In this document: piece by piece, positions 7,443 to 15,831 of the stretch
How the letters are laid out: the number at the start of each line of letters is the position of its first letter
Position numbering within the stretch: position 1 is the stretch's first letter
Origin: a candidate division TA06 bacterium SM23_40
Lineage (GTDB): Bacteria; LJUI01; SM1-40
Length of the DNA stretch: 17,595 nucleotides
Direction: 5' to 3'
Assembly: GCA_001303705.1 (NCBI GenBank)
Contig: LJUI01000041.1
Coordinates: forward strand, 1 to 17,595
Made by a program: the position numbers and the translations under genes
The notes under the pieces: model-generated
What the model was told of the DNA's origin: nothing
The model's input: the letters and a program-made list of their open reading frames with translations, nothing else
Database searches by the model: none

Positions 7443-9686
7443 ATGATCGGAAAGACCATTTCCCATTACGAAATCCTTGAGAAGCTCGGCGAGGGCGGTA
7501 TGGGTGTGGTCTACAAGGCCCGCGATACCAGGCTCGACCGGCCGGTCGGGATAAAATTCCTCCCGCCCCATCTGAGCCAGAAGGAGGACGCAAAGAAACG
7601 GTTCGTGCAGGAGGCCAAAGCGGCCTCCGCCCTCGACCATCCCAATATCTGCACCATATATGAGATAGACGAGATTCCTGAAGGACAGATGTTCATCGTC
7701 ATGGCCCACTACGAGGGGGAAACCCTGGAGGAGAGGGTGAAAAAGGGCGGGATCGGCGTCGAGGAGGCGTGCGATATCGTCGAGGCGGTCGCCGGTGGCC
7801 TGGCCGAAGCGCACCGGAGGGGGATCGTCCACCGGGACATCAAGTCGTCCAATATCCTCATCACCGGGGGCGGCCGGGCGAAGATCATCGATTTCGGCCT
7901 GGCCAAGCTGGCCGAGCAAAGCCACCTGACGAGGGAAGGGACTACGTTGGGTACGGTCAAGTACATGTCCCCCGAGCAGGCGCGAGGGGACGAGGTCGAT
8001 CACCGCACTGACATCTGGTCGACGGGGGTGCTCCTCTACGAGGTGATTACCGGCCGAAAGCCGTTCCGGGGGGATTACGACCAGGCGGTCATCTACTCGA
8101 TCCTGAACGATGAGCCGCCGGGGATCAAGACGCTCCGCCCCGAGGCGCCCGCGGCGGTGGAGAAGGTCATCAAAAAGGCCCTGGCCAAGGATCCGGAGCA
8201 GCGGTATCAGCGGATCGAGGATCTGGCGGCGGATGTGCGGTCGGTCCGGGAGGCGGCCCGGACGAAGACGGCGTCGGGGCGGCCCGACCGGGAAAAGCGC
8301 TCCATCGCGGTACTTCCCTTCGTCGACATGAGCCCCCAGAAGGACCAGGAGTACTTCTGCGACGGCCTGGCCGAGGAGCTGATCAATGCGCTGGCCCACA
8401 TCAAGCCGCTCCGCGTGGTGGCCCGGACATCGGCATTCTCGCTCAAGGGCGGGAAGTACGATGTGCGCGAGATCGGCGAGAAGCTGAACGTCGACACGGT
8501 GCTCGAGGGGAGTATCCGGAAGGCGGGCGAGCGGCTTCGGATCACCGCCCAGCTCGTCAGCGCCGCTGATGGGTATCATATCTGGTCGGAGAAGTACGAC
8601 CGCAAGCTGGAGGATATCTTCGCCATACAGGACGAGATCTCGCTCGCGATCGTTGACAAGCTGAAGATAGAACTCCTGGGCGACGAAGCCACCCGGCTGG
8701 TGAAGCGCGGCACGGAGAACCTCGAGGCGTACGATCTCTATATCAGGGGCCGCTTTTTCTGGGAGAAGCGTGGCGAGGGGCTGAAAAGGGCGGTCGAGTA
8801 TTTCGAGAAGGCGATAGAGAAGGACCCGAACTACGCGGAAGCGTACGCCGGTATCGCGGAATCCTACAATCTGCTCTCCTTCTACGGCTACCTGCTGTCC
8901 CGGGAGGCGATTCCCATCGCCAGGGAGAACGCCCTGAAGGCCCTCGAGATCAACGATACCATTGCCGAGGCCCACAACGCTCTGGGATGGATCCACCAGT
9001 ATCACGATTGGGATGGATCGGCGGCTGAGCAGGAGTTCAAGCGGGCCCTGGAACTCAATCCCACTTATACGCCGGCTCATTACTGGTATGCTTCGATGCT
9101 CTCGTTGACGGATCGAGATGATGAGATGCTACGGGAGAACGAGCGCGCGATAGAGGTAGATCCGCTCTCGGTCGTGGCACATGCACAGTACGGCTGGGAC
9201 CTGATCGGCAGGCTTAAATTAGATCAGGCGGAAGAGAAGCTGAAACGCGCGCTCGAGCTAAACCCTGACTACGCGCTCGCCCACTGGCTGCTCGGTTGGG
9301 TCTACGACCTCATGTCGAAAGACGACCAGGCCATCACAGAGCTTCGAAAATCGGTGGAATTGTCTGGCCGCAATCCATGGATACTTTCGACGCTCGGCAA
9401 TGTATACGGCAAAGTGGGGAGGACGGCGGAAGCCCTGGAGGTGCTCACCGAACTTCAGGAACGTTCCGAGAACGAATACGTCCAATCGCTCTATTTCGCG
9501 TATGCTTACGCGGGGCTCGGAGAGCTCGAGGAGACATTGACCTGGCTGGAGAAAGCGTATGAAGCCCATGAACTATGGCTGATCGTGATCGGAAGGTTTT
9601 GGCATATGGATCCTGTCTTCGAAAAAATCCGGGATGATCCCCGTTTCCAGGCGTTTGTCCGGAAGATCCTTGCCTCAATACGTTGA
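7443..9686 (+). CDS. Ser/Thr protein kinase 1 with TolB/FlgO-like and TPR domains, no membrane segment
   Basis: A 747-residue Hanks-type kinase, apparently complete. The kinase domain spans about 9-270: glycine loop LGEGGMGVV (15-23), ATP-binding K38, helix-C E57, catalytic H130-R-D132 with K134 and N137, D150-F-G, and T167/T168 in the activation loop before GTVKYMSPE. A TolB-like/FlgO-type domain follows (about 286-406, starting RSIAVLPF), then TPR repeats to the end (about 430-735, e.g. AVEYFEKAIEKDPNYAEAYAG). No hydrophobic segment separates kinase and sensor, so unlike the next three kinases it is probably cytoplasmic. The ATG is fixed by the conserved RBS block and by the MIGKTISHY opening shared with its neighbours. 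The first two thirds are visibly more GC-rich than the last third. The substrate is unknown. Confidence 0.95.
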   Translation: MIGKTISHYEILEKLGEGGMGVVYKARDTRLDRPVGIKFLPPHLSQKEDAKKRFVQEAKAASALDHPNICTIYEIDEIPEGQMFIVMAHYEGETLEERVKKGGIGVEEACDIVEAVAGGLAEAHRRGIVHRDIKSSNILITGGGRAKIIDFGLAKLAEQSHLTREGTTLGTVKYMSPEQARGDEVDHRTDIWSTGVLLYEVITGRKPFRGDYDQAVIYSILNDEPPGIKTLRPEAPAAVEKVIKKALAKDPEQRYQRIEDLAADVRSVREAARTKTASGRPDREKRSIAVLPFVDMSPQKDQEYFCDGLAEELINALAHIKPLRVVARTSAFSLKGGKYDVREIGEKLNVDTVLEGSIRKAGERLRITAQLVSAADGYHIWSEKYDRKLEDIFAIQDEISLAIVDKLKIELLGDEATRLVKRGTENLEAYDLYIRGRFFWEKRGEGLKRAVEYFEKAIEKDPNYAEAYAGIAESYNLLSFYGYLLSREAIPIARENALKALEINDTIAEAHNALGWIHQYHDWDGSAAEQEFKRALELNPTYTPAHYWYASMLSLTDRDDEMLRENERAIEVDPLSVVAHAQYGWDLIGRLKLDQAEEKLKRALELNPDYALAHWLLGWVYDLMSKDDQAITELRKSVELSGRNPWILSTLGNVYGKVGRTAEALEVLTELQERSENEYVQSLYFAYAYAGLGELEETLTWLEKAYEAHELWLIVIGRFWHMDPVFEKIRDDPRFQAFVRKILASIR

Positions 9687-9820
9687 GCGGTAAGATCAAG
9701 GGGGAGCTTCCTATGCATCGGGAATAGCTGCCTGAATCGTTTCCGTCCGATCGTCTGCATTCTCCAGTCGGATAAAAAGCCGTATATATGATATGGCAAC
9801 CACGCCACTTAACTGATTTT
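9687..9820. other. Spacer between kinase 1 and leader copy B
   Basis: I see no gene or convincing terminator. The sequence GTATATATGATATGG near 9782-9796 resembles the -10 region of leader B (about 10041-10058) and could be a decayed promoter remnant or simple AT-rich coincidence. Confidence 0.35.
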
Positions 9821-9890
9821 TTATCAGTCGGTTAGGTGCCCAAATGACCTCTTAATCAGTAGGTTCGGGGTTCGATTCCCTGGCGGCGTA
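9821..9890 (+). repeat. Leader copy B: tRNA-Lys(CUU)-like relic
   Basis: It has the same layout as copy A: D-loop-like AGTCGGTTA, anticodon loop CTCTTAA (9849-9855), variable AGGTT, intact T-arm with TTCGATT (9871-9877), and acceptor strand GCGGCGT plus A. In this copy TGA (9845-9847) can still pair with TCA after the loop, around an 8-nt loop, which supports descent from a tRNA-Lys anticodon arm. The following palindrome is broken here (ATTGTAAT). Confidence 0.72.
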
Positions 9891-9951
9891 TTTTTTATTT
9901 GTTTAATTGTAATAGGGTAGCGGCTTAGAACTTCAAAGCGAAAATCCTAAA

Positions 9952-9986
9952 AATCGAAAGGTAGCGCATAGGTGCAGCAAAATGCA
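9952..9986 (+). promoter_or_regulatory. Leader copy B: conserved block with small hairpin
   Basis: Stem TGCA (9973-9976) pairs with TGCA (9983-9986) around GCAAAA. Compared with copy A the first and last stem bases are swapped (A-T to T-A), so pairing is kept. The first AGGTAGC direct repeat is intact and the second is lost. Confidence 0.6.
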
Positions 9987-10020
9987 GTAGTTGCTGTATT
10001 TCTTCCTATTACGTCCTGGT

Positions 10021-10083
10021 TTATAACTCGTGCATGCTCTTATATATATGATATAGTATGCTTGACGTATCCGGAGATCTCTC
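10021..10083 (+). promoter_or_regulatory. Leader copy B: promoter and RBS of kinase 2
   Basis: The -10 is TATGCT (10057-10062), again starting 27 nt before the ATG. TTATAACTCGTG lies 36 bp upstream of it, as in copy D. The Shine-Dalgarno GGAG (10073-10076) overlaps the 8-bp palindrome GAGATCTC (10074-10081). Confidence 0.55.
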
Positions 10084-12420
10084 ATGATCGGTAAGACTAT
10101 ATCTCACTATAAAATACTCGAAGAACTCGGCCGCGGCGGTATGGGTGTTGTCTACAAGGCGGAAGATACGAAGCTCCGCCGCACCGTAGCGCTGAAGTTC
10201 CTCACTCCCCAGGCGCTCGGGACGGAAGACGAGAAAGCGCGCTTCATACACGAGGCGCAGGCGGCCGCCGCGCTCAATCATCCCAATATCTGCACGGTCT
10301 ACGAGATCGATGAGTTGGAAGGCCGATCCTTTATTGCGATGGAATATATCGAGGGACGGAGTTTGAGGGATATCATCGCGTCGGGTCCGATGAAATTGGA
10401 GATAGCACAGGGAATCGCGATACAGATTGCCGGGGGGTTGCATGCGGCTCACCAAAGACAAATCGTGCATCGCGACATAAAGCCCGCGAATATCATGATC
10501 ACCGGCGAGGGAAGAGTTAAGATCATGGACTTCGGTCTCGCGAAGTCGCCGGGCCGAACGCAGCTCACGCGCGAAGGGACTACGCTTGGAACGGTGGCAT
10601 ACATGTCGCCTGAGCAGAGCAGAGGAGAGGCGGTTGATTCTCGCACTGACATCTGGTCACTCGGTGTGATGCTCTATGAAATGGTAACGGGGCAGGCACC
10701 GTTCAGAGGTGACTATGAGCAGGCAGTTATCTACTCGATCCTGCACGAGGACCCCGAGCCGGTGACGGCGCTTCGAACCGGCGTGCCGGTTGAGCTTGAG
10801 AGAATCGCTCACAAGGCGATGGCAAAGAACGCGAGTGATCGATACCAGCGTGCCGATGAGCTGCTGGTGGATCTCAGATCTTTGTCGGCTGAGATAACAA
10901 CCACCGGTTTAGCAAAGGGTCCAGCAAAGAAAGGATTCACGGGAAAGCATATCGGTTTTGTATTCGGTTCGGTAGTAATTATCGTTGCAGCTCTCGTGCT
11001 TGCAAGACTCTATCTCTTTCCCGAAAAAAGCGAAGCGATCGATTCGATAGCGGTGCTGCCGCTCGAGAATTTATCACGGGATCCTGATCAGGAATACTTC
11101 GTTGATGGGATGACCGAGGCGCTTATCGCCGATCTTGGGAAGACCGGCACGATCAAGGTGATCTCGCGGACATCGGTCATGCGCTACAAGGATACAGACA
11201 AATCCCTGCCGGAGATTGCGAACGAGCTCGGCGTCGATGCGATCGTCGAGGGATCGGTCATGCAGACAGGAGGCCGGGTGCGCATCACGGCACAGCTCAT
11301 CGAGGCGGACGAGGATCATCAAATCTGGGGGGAGCACTACGAGCGTGACCTGCAAGATGTCCTGGCGCTACAGCGTGGGGTAGCACGCGCGATCGCCAGT
11401 GAAATAAATATCACTTTGGCACCAGGGGAAAAAGGCGAAAAATCTGATGCCCGCCGGATCGATCCCCGCGCTCATGAAGCGTACCTCAAGGGGCGCTACC
11501 ACTGGAACAAGAGGACGGAGAAGGATCTCTGGAAAAGCATCGAATATTTCGAGGAGGCTATCAGGATGGATCCCGATTACGCCCAGGCGTATGCGGGACT
11601 TGCGGAAGCCTTCACCATACTCAGAAACTGGGGATATTATTCGGCAAAAGAAGCCAATCAAAAAGCAAAGGAATACGCCCACAAGGCGCTCTCGATAGAC
11701 AACAAATCGGCGGCGGCGTATTCGGTGCTCGGCCTAGAATCTCTCGAATACGAGTATAACTGGGAGGCTGCGGAAGAATATTTTAAAAAAGCGATATCGC
11801 TGAATCCGAACTATGCCACCGCTCACCATTGGTATGCAAATATTCTTGCCCGCTGGGGGCGACATGATGAGGCGATGGAACAGATGCTGCGAGCCCTGAA
11901 GCTCGATCCACTGTCCCTTGTCATAAACGTGGCCCTTGCTCTTAACTATTATTATGTGGGTCGCTACGATGAAGCGATCGAGCAGAGCCGGAAGTCGCTC
12001 GAACTGGATAAGAATTTCCTTGCTGCTTATTTTGTTTTGTACCTTTGCTACGTAGAGAAAGGAATGATTCAGGAAGCTTACGAGGCATTCAGGCAAGTGA
12101 TGATCCTTGACGAAAAAACAAGCATATATGTGGAAGAACTCGACCATGTCTGCAAAACGTCGGGGTACGAAGTCTGCAATACATGGTGGGTAATCAAGAA
12201 CATGGATGAATGGTCGTTCCATGACTATAACTACCCGTTCTATCGGTCCATGGCTTATGCACGGATTGATAATAAGGACAAAGCGTTTGAAGAATTGGAA
12301 AAGGCGTATGAAGCGCGTTCGCCGTATTTAATATCGATCGGCGTCGAGCCGGCGCTCGACACCCTTCGATCGGATCCGCGTTTTGATGAGCTGCTCAAAA
12401 AGGTCGGATTAAAAGAGTGA
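10084..12420 (+). CDS. Ser/Thr receptor kinase 2 with membrane segment, TolB/FlgO-like and TPR domains
   Basis: A 778-residue Hanks-type kinase. Kinase domain about 9-268: glycine loop LGRGGMGVV (15-23), K38, H129-R-D131 with K133 and N136, D149-F-G, activation-loop T166/T167. One hydrophobic segment (about 290-312, GFVFGSVVIIVAALVLARLYL) should anchor it, placing the TolB/FlgO-like domain (about 320-440, SIAVLPLENLS) and TPR array (about 460-770) outside the cytoplasm. The region around TTLGT-YMSPEQ through PFRGDY is nearly the same as in kinase 1, while the TPR half is much more different. Its 3' end is AT-richer than the kinase half. The start is fixed by the shared leader and MIGKTISHY opening. 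The ligand is unknown; an intact catalytic set argues it is active. Confidence 0.95.
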   Translation: MIGKTISHYKILEELGRGGMGVVYKAEDTKLRRTVALKFLTPQALGTEDEKARFIHEAQAAAALNHPNICTVYEIDELEGRSFIAMEYIEGRSLRDIIASGPMKLEIAQGIAIQIAGGLHAAHQRQIVHRDIKPANIMITGEGRVKIMDFGLAKSPGRTQLTREGTTLGTVAYMSPEQSRGEAVDSRTDIWSLGVMLYEMVTGQAPFRGDYEQAVIYSILHEDPEPVTALRTGVPVELERIAHKAMAKNASDRYQRADELLVDLRSLSAEITTTGLAKGPAKKGFTGKHIGFVFGSVVIIVAALVLARLYLFPEKSEAIDSIAVLPLENLSRDPDQEYFVDGMTEALIADLGKTGTIKVISRTSVMRYKDTDKSLPEIANELGVDAIVEGSVMQTGGRVRITAQLIEADEDHQIWGEHYERDLQDVLALQRGVARAIASEINITLAPGEKGEKSDARRIDPRAHEAYLKGRYHWNKRTEKDLWKSIEYFEEAIRMDPDYAQAYAGLAEAFTILRNWGYYSAKEANQKAKEYAHKALSIDNKSAAAYSVLGLESLEYEYNWEAAEEYFKKAISLNPNYATAHHWYANILARWGRHDEAMEQMLRALKLDPLSLVINVALALNYYYVGRYDEAIEQSRKSLELDKNFLAAYFVLYLCYVEKGMIQEAYEAFRQVMILDEKTSIYVEELDHVCKTSGYEVCNTWWVIKNMDEWSFHDYNYPFYRSMAYARIDNKDKAFEELEKAYEARSPYLISIGVEPALDTLRSDPRFDELLKKVGLKE

Positions 12421-12469
12421 TCGGTGAAATCATTTGGTAATGCATTTTCGATAGACTTAAAATGACAAC

Positions 12470-12592
12470 ATGATCGGTAAGACCATTTCACATTACAATA
12501 TCCTCGAAGAACTCAGCCGCAGCGGCATGTTGGTTGTCTACAAGGCGAAGGATACGAAGCCGAAGCACACTGTGGTGCTTGAGCTCCTTTAG
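12470..12592 (+). pseudogene. Relic of a Ser/Thr kinase N-lobe (40 codons)
   Basis: ATG to TAG encodes 40 residues that align without gaps to the start of the neighbouring kinases (MIGKTISHYNILEEL, then VVYKAKDTK), closest to kinase 2. The glycine loop is degraded (SRSGML instead of GRGGMG) and the ATP-binding lysine is replaced by glutamate (VVLELL instead of VALKFL), so it cannot be a kinase. Several differences look like G-to-A changes. It starts 49 nt after the kinase 2 stop and has none of the conserved leader in front of it: no -10 at the expected spacing and no Shine-Dalgarno. It ends 14 bp before leader copy C. Best read as the leftover of a partial duplication or deletion; a translated micropeptide is unlikely. 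Confidence 0.8.
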
Positions 12593-12605
12593 CTCACCTG
12601 ATGTA

Positions 12606-12675
12606 TTATCAGCAGGTTTGACGCCCAATTGGTCTCTTAGTCAGTAGGTTCGGGGTTCGATTCCCTGGTGGTGCA
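12606..12675 (+). repeat. Leader copy C: tRNA-Lys(CUU)-like relic
   Basis: T-arm CGGGG-TTCGATT-CCCTG is intact (12651-12667). The anticodon loop reads CTCTTAG (12634-12640) with 3' stem TCAGT, and the acceptor strand is GTGGTGC plus A. The D-loop-like part is more diverged (ATCAGCAGGTTTG). The T-rich tract and ATTGCAAT palindrome follow, as in copy A. Confidence 0.7.
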
Positions 12676-12735
12676 TTTTTATTTATTTAATTGCAATAAG
12701 TTAACGTTTTAGAGCCCCGTTCCCAATATCCCGAA

Positions 12736-12771
12736 AATCGAAAGGTAGCGCATAGGTAGCAGCAGAATGCT
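12736..12771 (+). promoter_or_regulatory. Leader copy C: conserved block with small hairpin
   Basis: Stem AGCA (12758-12761) pairs with TGCT (12768-12771) around GCAGAA. Both AGGTAGC repeats with the 11-bp period are present, as in copy A. Confidence 0.6.
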
Positions 12772-12790
12772 GTATTTATTGTTTCTCCTG

Positions 12791-12864
12791 CTATAACATC
12801 TATATGACTAGTGTATCACCTTGCGGGTATGATACAGTATATGTAACGTGCCTGGAGAGCTCTC
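12791..12864 (+). promoter_or_regulatory. Leader copy C: promoter and RBS of kinase 3
   Basis: The -10 candidate TATATG (12838-12843) keeps the 27-nt distance to the ATG. Upstream, the TATAAC motif is 10 bp further away than in the other copies, so this is the most rearranged promoter. GGAG (12854-12857) overlaps the perfect palindrome GAGAGCTCTC (12855-12864). Confidence 0.5.
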
Positions 12865-15552
12865 ATGATCGGCAAGACAGTATCCCATTACAAGATCCTC
12901 GAAAAGCTTGGTGAGGGCGGGATGGGTGTGGTATATCGTGCGCACGATACCGCGTTGGGCCGTGACGTTGCACTCAAGTTCCTGCCCACCAACTTAACCC
13001 GCGATCCCACGGCCAAGACGCGGTTCGTCCGAGAGGCACGTGCAGCCTCCGCACTCGATCATCCAAATGTATCCACGGTGTACGAGATAGACGAGACCGA
13101 AGAGGGTCAGCTTTTTATCGCCATGACCTACTATGAAGGTGAGGCATTGAGAGAAAGGCTCTCCCGCGGGCCCCTGCCCCTGGAGGATGCCATGAGCATA
13201 ACAATTCAGATCGCGCAAGGGCTCTTGGCTGCTCACCAAAAGGATATCGTCCACCGGGATATCAAGGCGGCGAATGTTTTTCTTACCTCCAGCGGCCTCG
13301 TGAAGATCCTGGATTTCGGGCTGGCGAAGCTTTCCGGGGTGACGCAGCTGACACTGCCCGAGACGACCGTCGGCACGGTTTCTTACATGTCCCCGGAGCA
13401 GGCCCAGGGAGCGGAGATCGACAGCCGATCCGACGTATGGTCATTGGGCGTCGTTCTCTACGAGATGGTCACCGGCCAACTGCCCTTTCGAGGGGAATTC
13501 CCGGAGGCGATGGTGTACTCCATCCTCAATGAAGATCCCCCGCGCGTGACCGGGCTGCGGTCGGGTGTTCCTCTTGAACTGGAGAGAATCATCGATAAGT
13601 GCCTCGCAAAGGGTGCGGACCAGCGGTATCAGCACCTCGATGATCTCATCGTCGATCTCAACCGCCTTAAGCCTTCCCTGGCCAGTGGGTCAGGTGTGAG
13701 ATCAATGGAGCCTGCGAGCACAGTTCGAGGTGTACGCCGTTCACTGCTGTTCGCGGTGGCCGGGTTCGGTTGGCTTGCAGCCGTTATGGTCAGCCTTTAT
13801 CTGTTGCGTCCCCCCGCGCAGCATCCTCCCGTGCGGCTGCATACTATCTCTTACTCCGGTCGGGACTGGGCGCCCAACGCTTCCCCGGCAGGAGACATGA
13901 TCGCATTCGCATCCGATCGCGACGGAGTGTCCCGGATCTGGCTCAAGCAGGTGGCCGGCGGCAGCGAGGAGCCCATTACAGAAGGGCCCGACGATCTTCC
14001 CCGCTTCTCGCCAGACGGAGCGCAGATCCTGTTTGTGCGAGACCTGGGTGGCACGAGGGATCTCTACCGTACATCTGTAGTCGGTGCCCAGCAGCGCCGG
14101 ATACTCGAGGATGTAAGCGAGGCCGACTGGTCACCGGACTTGAAGAATGTGGCTTTTATAAGAACGGAACCGGTGGGCGAGGATAATATCGAGGTCATCG
14201 GCGTGGCAGATATTCAAACGGGTGATGAGCAGATCCTCGCAGAGATTCCAAATCGCCTTTGCTACGGTATCCGGTGGTCACCGGATGGACGGCGTATCGC
14301 CGTGAGCGAGACTCATTCATCTCCCGCGACGACAGGGTTCCACTATATCGACTTGATCTACGTTCCATCGGGCGAGATCACGCGCCTCGAGCTCACCGAC
14401 ATGGCGGGACCGTACACGGCTACCGAGTGGGGCCCGGACGGCCAGACGTTTCTGGCCGGTCAGGCTGCAGCCGTTCTCACGCAGTTCGGGGATTTCCCCG
14501 GCCAGATCATGGAGTACGACCTCGAATCAAAGACCGTTCACCCCTTGTTCTGGTCACCCGTCAAGCTGCCGTTTGGCGGGCGGAGATTCTCGACGATTGC
14601 TATTCTCGGTAACGATCGGTTCGTCATAGACGAAAATATAGCCAATTCGGTCCTCATTGAAGTTCCATGGTCTGGAAAGAACAGCACCGGCTTGGGAAGA
14701 ACGCTCACACGTGGATTGGGACGGGACCGGCAGCCCGCCTATTCACCGGACGGGGATCGTGTCATCTTCTCGTCCAATCGCAGCGGGAACACCGATCTCT
14801 GGACCGTCGACCGGAACACGGGAACAATCCGCCAGCTGACCGACGATCCCGCTATCGATTATGATCCGGCGTTCTTCCCCGACGGCGAGCGCATCGTGTG
14901 GACATCCACCCGCAGCGGCAATCCGGAGATCTGGATGGCTGCCGCCGATGGAAGCCGGGCACAGCAGGTCACGCGGGACGGCATGGATGCAGAGAATGCG
15001 ACCGTTACTGCCGACGGGGAATGGATCGTATACGGCAGTTTCAACGATGAAACGATCGGTATATTGAAAATACGCCCCGACGGTTCGGATATGACGTTCC
15101 TTGCGGAAGGCTCCTATGTTAATCCCGAAGTTTCGCCTGACGGACGGTACGTTCTGTTTCTGGTAACTCGCGGCCTCGGCACTGTTATGAAAATTGTCGA
15201 GACCGAGAGTGCCCGGATAGTGCCATTCGAGATCGAATTTCCCACGAGAATGCTGCACGAGAATATAGTTATCGGGCGCGCACGGTGGACGCACGACGGC
15301 CGTGGAATCGTCTATGTGGGGCATGATGAACGAGGGTGCTTCGGTATCTACGTGCAGGATTTCATCCCGGGACGCGACACGTCCGGATCACGAAGGCCGC
15401 TTGCCGGTTTCTCGAATGACTTTATCACGGAATCTCTCGGTGTCTCGCCCGATGGCAGGCACATCGCTATCTCAGTACTGTCCGAGCGTCTGAGTCTCAA
15501 GCTCGCCGAGCTGGTACCCCTTAGTTGGGGGGACGGCACGAGCGCCGAATAG
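12865..15552 (+). CDS. Ser/Thr receptor kinase 3 with membrane segment and WD40-like (PD40/TolB) beta-propeller
   Basis: An 895-residue Hanks-type kinase. Kinase domain about 9-270: glycine loop LGEGGMGVV (15-23), K38, H130-R-D132, D150-F-G, activation-loop T167/T168 before VGTVSYMSPEQ. A single membrane segment (about 293-314, SLLFAVAGFGWLAAVMVSLYLL) is followed by a long extracytoplasmic region (about 325-885) built of roughly eleven PD40-type repeats. Their SPDG-like turns include FSPDGAQILF, WSPDGRRIAV, YSPDGDRVIF, FFPDGERIVW and VSPDGRYVLF, some followed by SNRSGN or STRSGN and then an [DE][IL]W strand. This fold matches the TolB C-terminal propeller and replaces the TolB-like+TPR part of the neighbouring kinases. 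It probably senses a periplasmic protein or cell-wall ligand, which is inferred. The start is fixed by the conserved leader. Confidence 0.95.
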   Translation: MIGKTVSHYKILEKLGEGGMGVVYRAHDTALGRDVALKFLPTNLTRDPTAKTRFVREARAASALDHPNVSTVYEIDETEEGQLFIAMTYYEGEALRERLSRGPLPLEDAMSITIQIAQGLLAAHQKDIVHRDIKAANVFLTSSGLVKILDFGLAKLSGVTQLTLPETTVGTVSYMSPEQAQGAEIDSRSDVWSLGVVLYEMVTGQLPFRGEFPEAMVYSILNEDPPRVTGLRSGVPLELERIIDKCLAKGADQRYQHLDDLIVDLNRLKPSLASGSGVRSMEPASTVRGVRRSLLFAVAGFGWLAAVMVSLYLLRPPAQHPPVRLHTISYSGRDWAPNASPAGDMIAFASDRDGVSRIWLKQVAGGSEEPITEGPDDLPRFSPDGAQILFVRDLGGTRDLYRTSVVGAQQRRILEDVSEADWSPDLKNVAFIRTEPVGEDNIEVIGVADIQTGDEQILAEIPNRLCYGIRWSPDGRRIAVSETHSSPATTGFHYIDLIYVPSGEITRLELTDMAGPYTATEWGPDGQTFLAGQAAAVLTQFGDFPGQIMEYDLESKTVHPLFWSPVKLPFGGRRFSTIAILGNDRFVIDENIANSVLIEVPWSGKNSTGLGRTLTRGLGRDRQPAYSPDGDRVIFSSNRSGNTDLWTVDRNTGTIRQLTDDPAIDYDPAFFPDGERIVWTSTRSGNPEIWMAAADGSRAQQVTRDGMDAENATVTADGEWIVYGSFNDETIGILKIRPDGSDMTFLAEGSYVNPEVSPDGRYVLFLVTRGLGTVMKIVETESARIVPFEIEFPTRMLHENIVIGRARWTHDGRGIVYVGHDERGCFGIYVQDFIPGRDTSGSRRPLAGFSNDFITESLGVSPDGRHIAISVLSERLSLKLAELVPLSWGDGTSAE

Positions 15553-15637
15553 CCCGGATCCCCAGTCGTGATCCTTTGCGGAATGTCCTGGGATACCATG
15601 AAGTCATTCGTTCAGCACAATAAGAAAAGCTGTTGTT

Positions 15638-15708
15638 TTATCAGTAGGTTAGCTGCCCAAAAGGCCTCTGAATCAGTAGGTTCTCCGGTTCGATTCCTTG
15701 GCGGCGTA
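15638..15708 (+). repeat. Leader copy D: tRNA-Lys-like relic, most decayed
   Basis: The loop TTCGATT (15689-15695) remains, but the T-stem no longer pairs well (TCCGG against CCTTG), and the anticodon loop reads CTCTGAA. The acceptor strand is GCGGCGT plus A. The 11-bp direct repeat ATCAGTAGGTT is perfect here (15640-15650 and 15672-15682, 32-bp period). Because the sequence block survives while tRNA pairing does not, selection for tRNA function is unlikely. ATTGCAAT follows. Confidence 0.68.
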
Positions 15709-15769
15709 TTTTTTATTTATTTAATTGCAATAAGTTAACGACTTACAGCATCGCTACCAAAATCACAAA

Positions 15770-15805
15770 AATCGAAAGGTAGCGCATAGGTAGTAGCAAA
15801 ATACT
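15770..15805 (+). promoter_or_regulatory. Leader copy D: conserved block with small hairpin
   Basis: Stem AGTA (15792-15795) pairs with TACT (15802-15805) around GCAAAA. Relative to copies A and C, the inner C-G pair is changed to T-A on both sides. The first AGGTAGC repeat is intact; the second ends in T. Confidence 0.6.
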
Positions 15806-15831
15806 GTAATTACTGTCTACCACATTCTGGC

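Noticed and set aside
7254-9080. Minus-strand open frame of 608 codons opposite kinase 1
   Set aside because: Its translation is a shadow of the high-GC kinase gene, rich in Leu/Arg/Asp with no recognisable domain, and it covers the leader and promoter as well.
9687-9770. Intrinsic terminator after kinase 1
   Set aside because: The possible arms TCCGA/TCGGA near 9748-9774 have a long loop and are followed by A rather than T.
7181-15708. CRISPR-like array
   Set aside because: The repeats are only four, diverged, and about 2.6-3 kb apart with whole genes between them.
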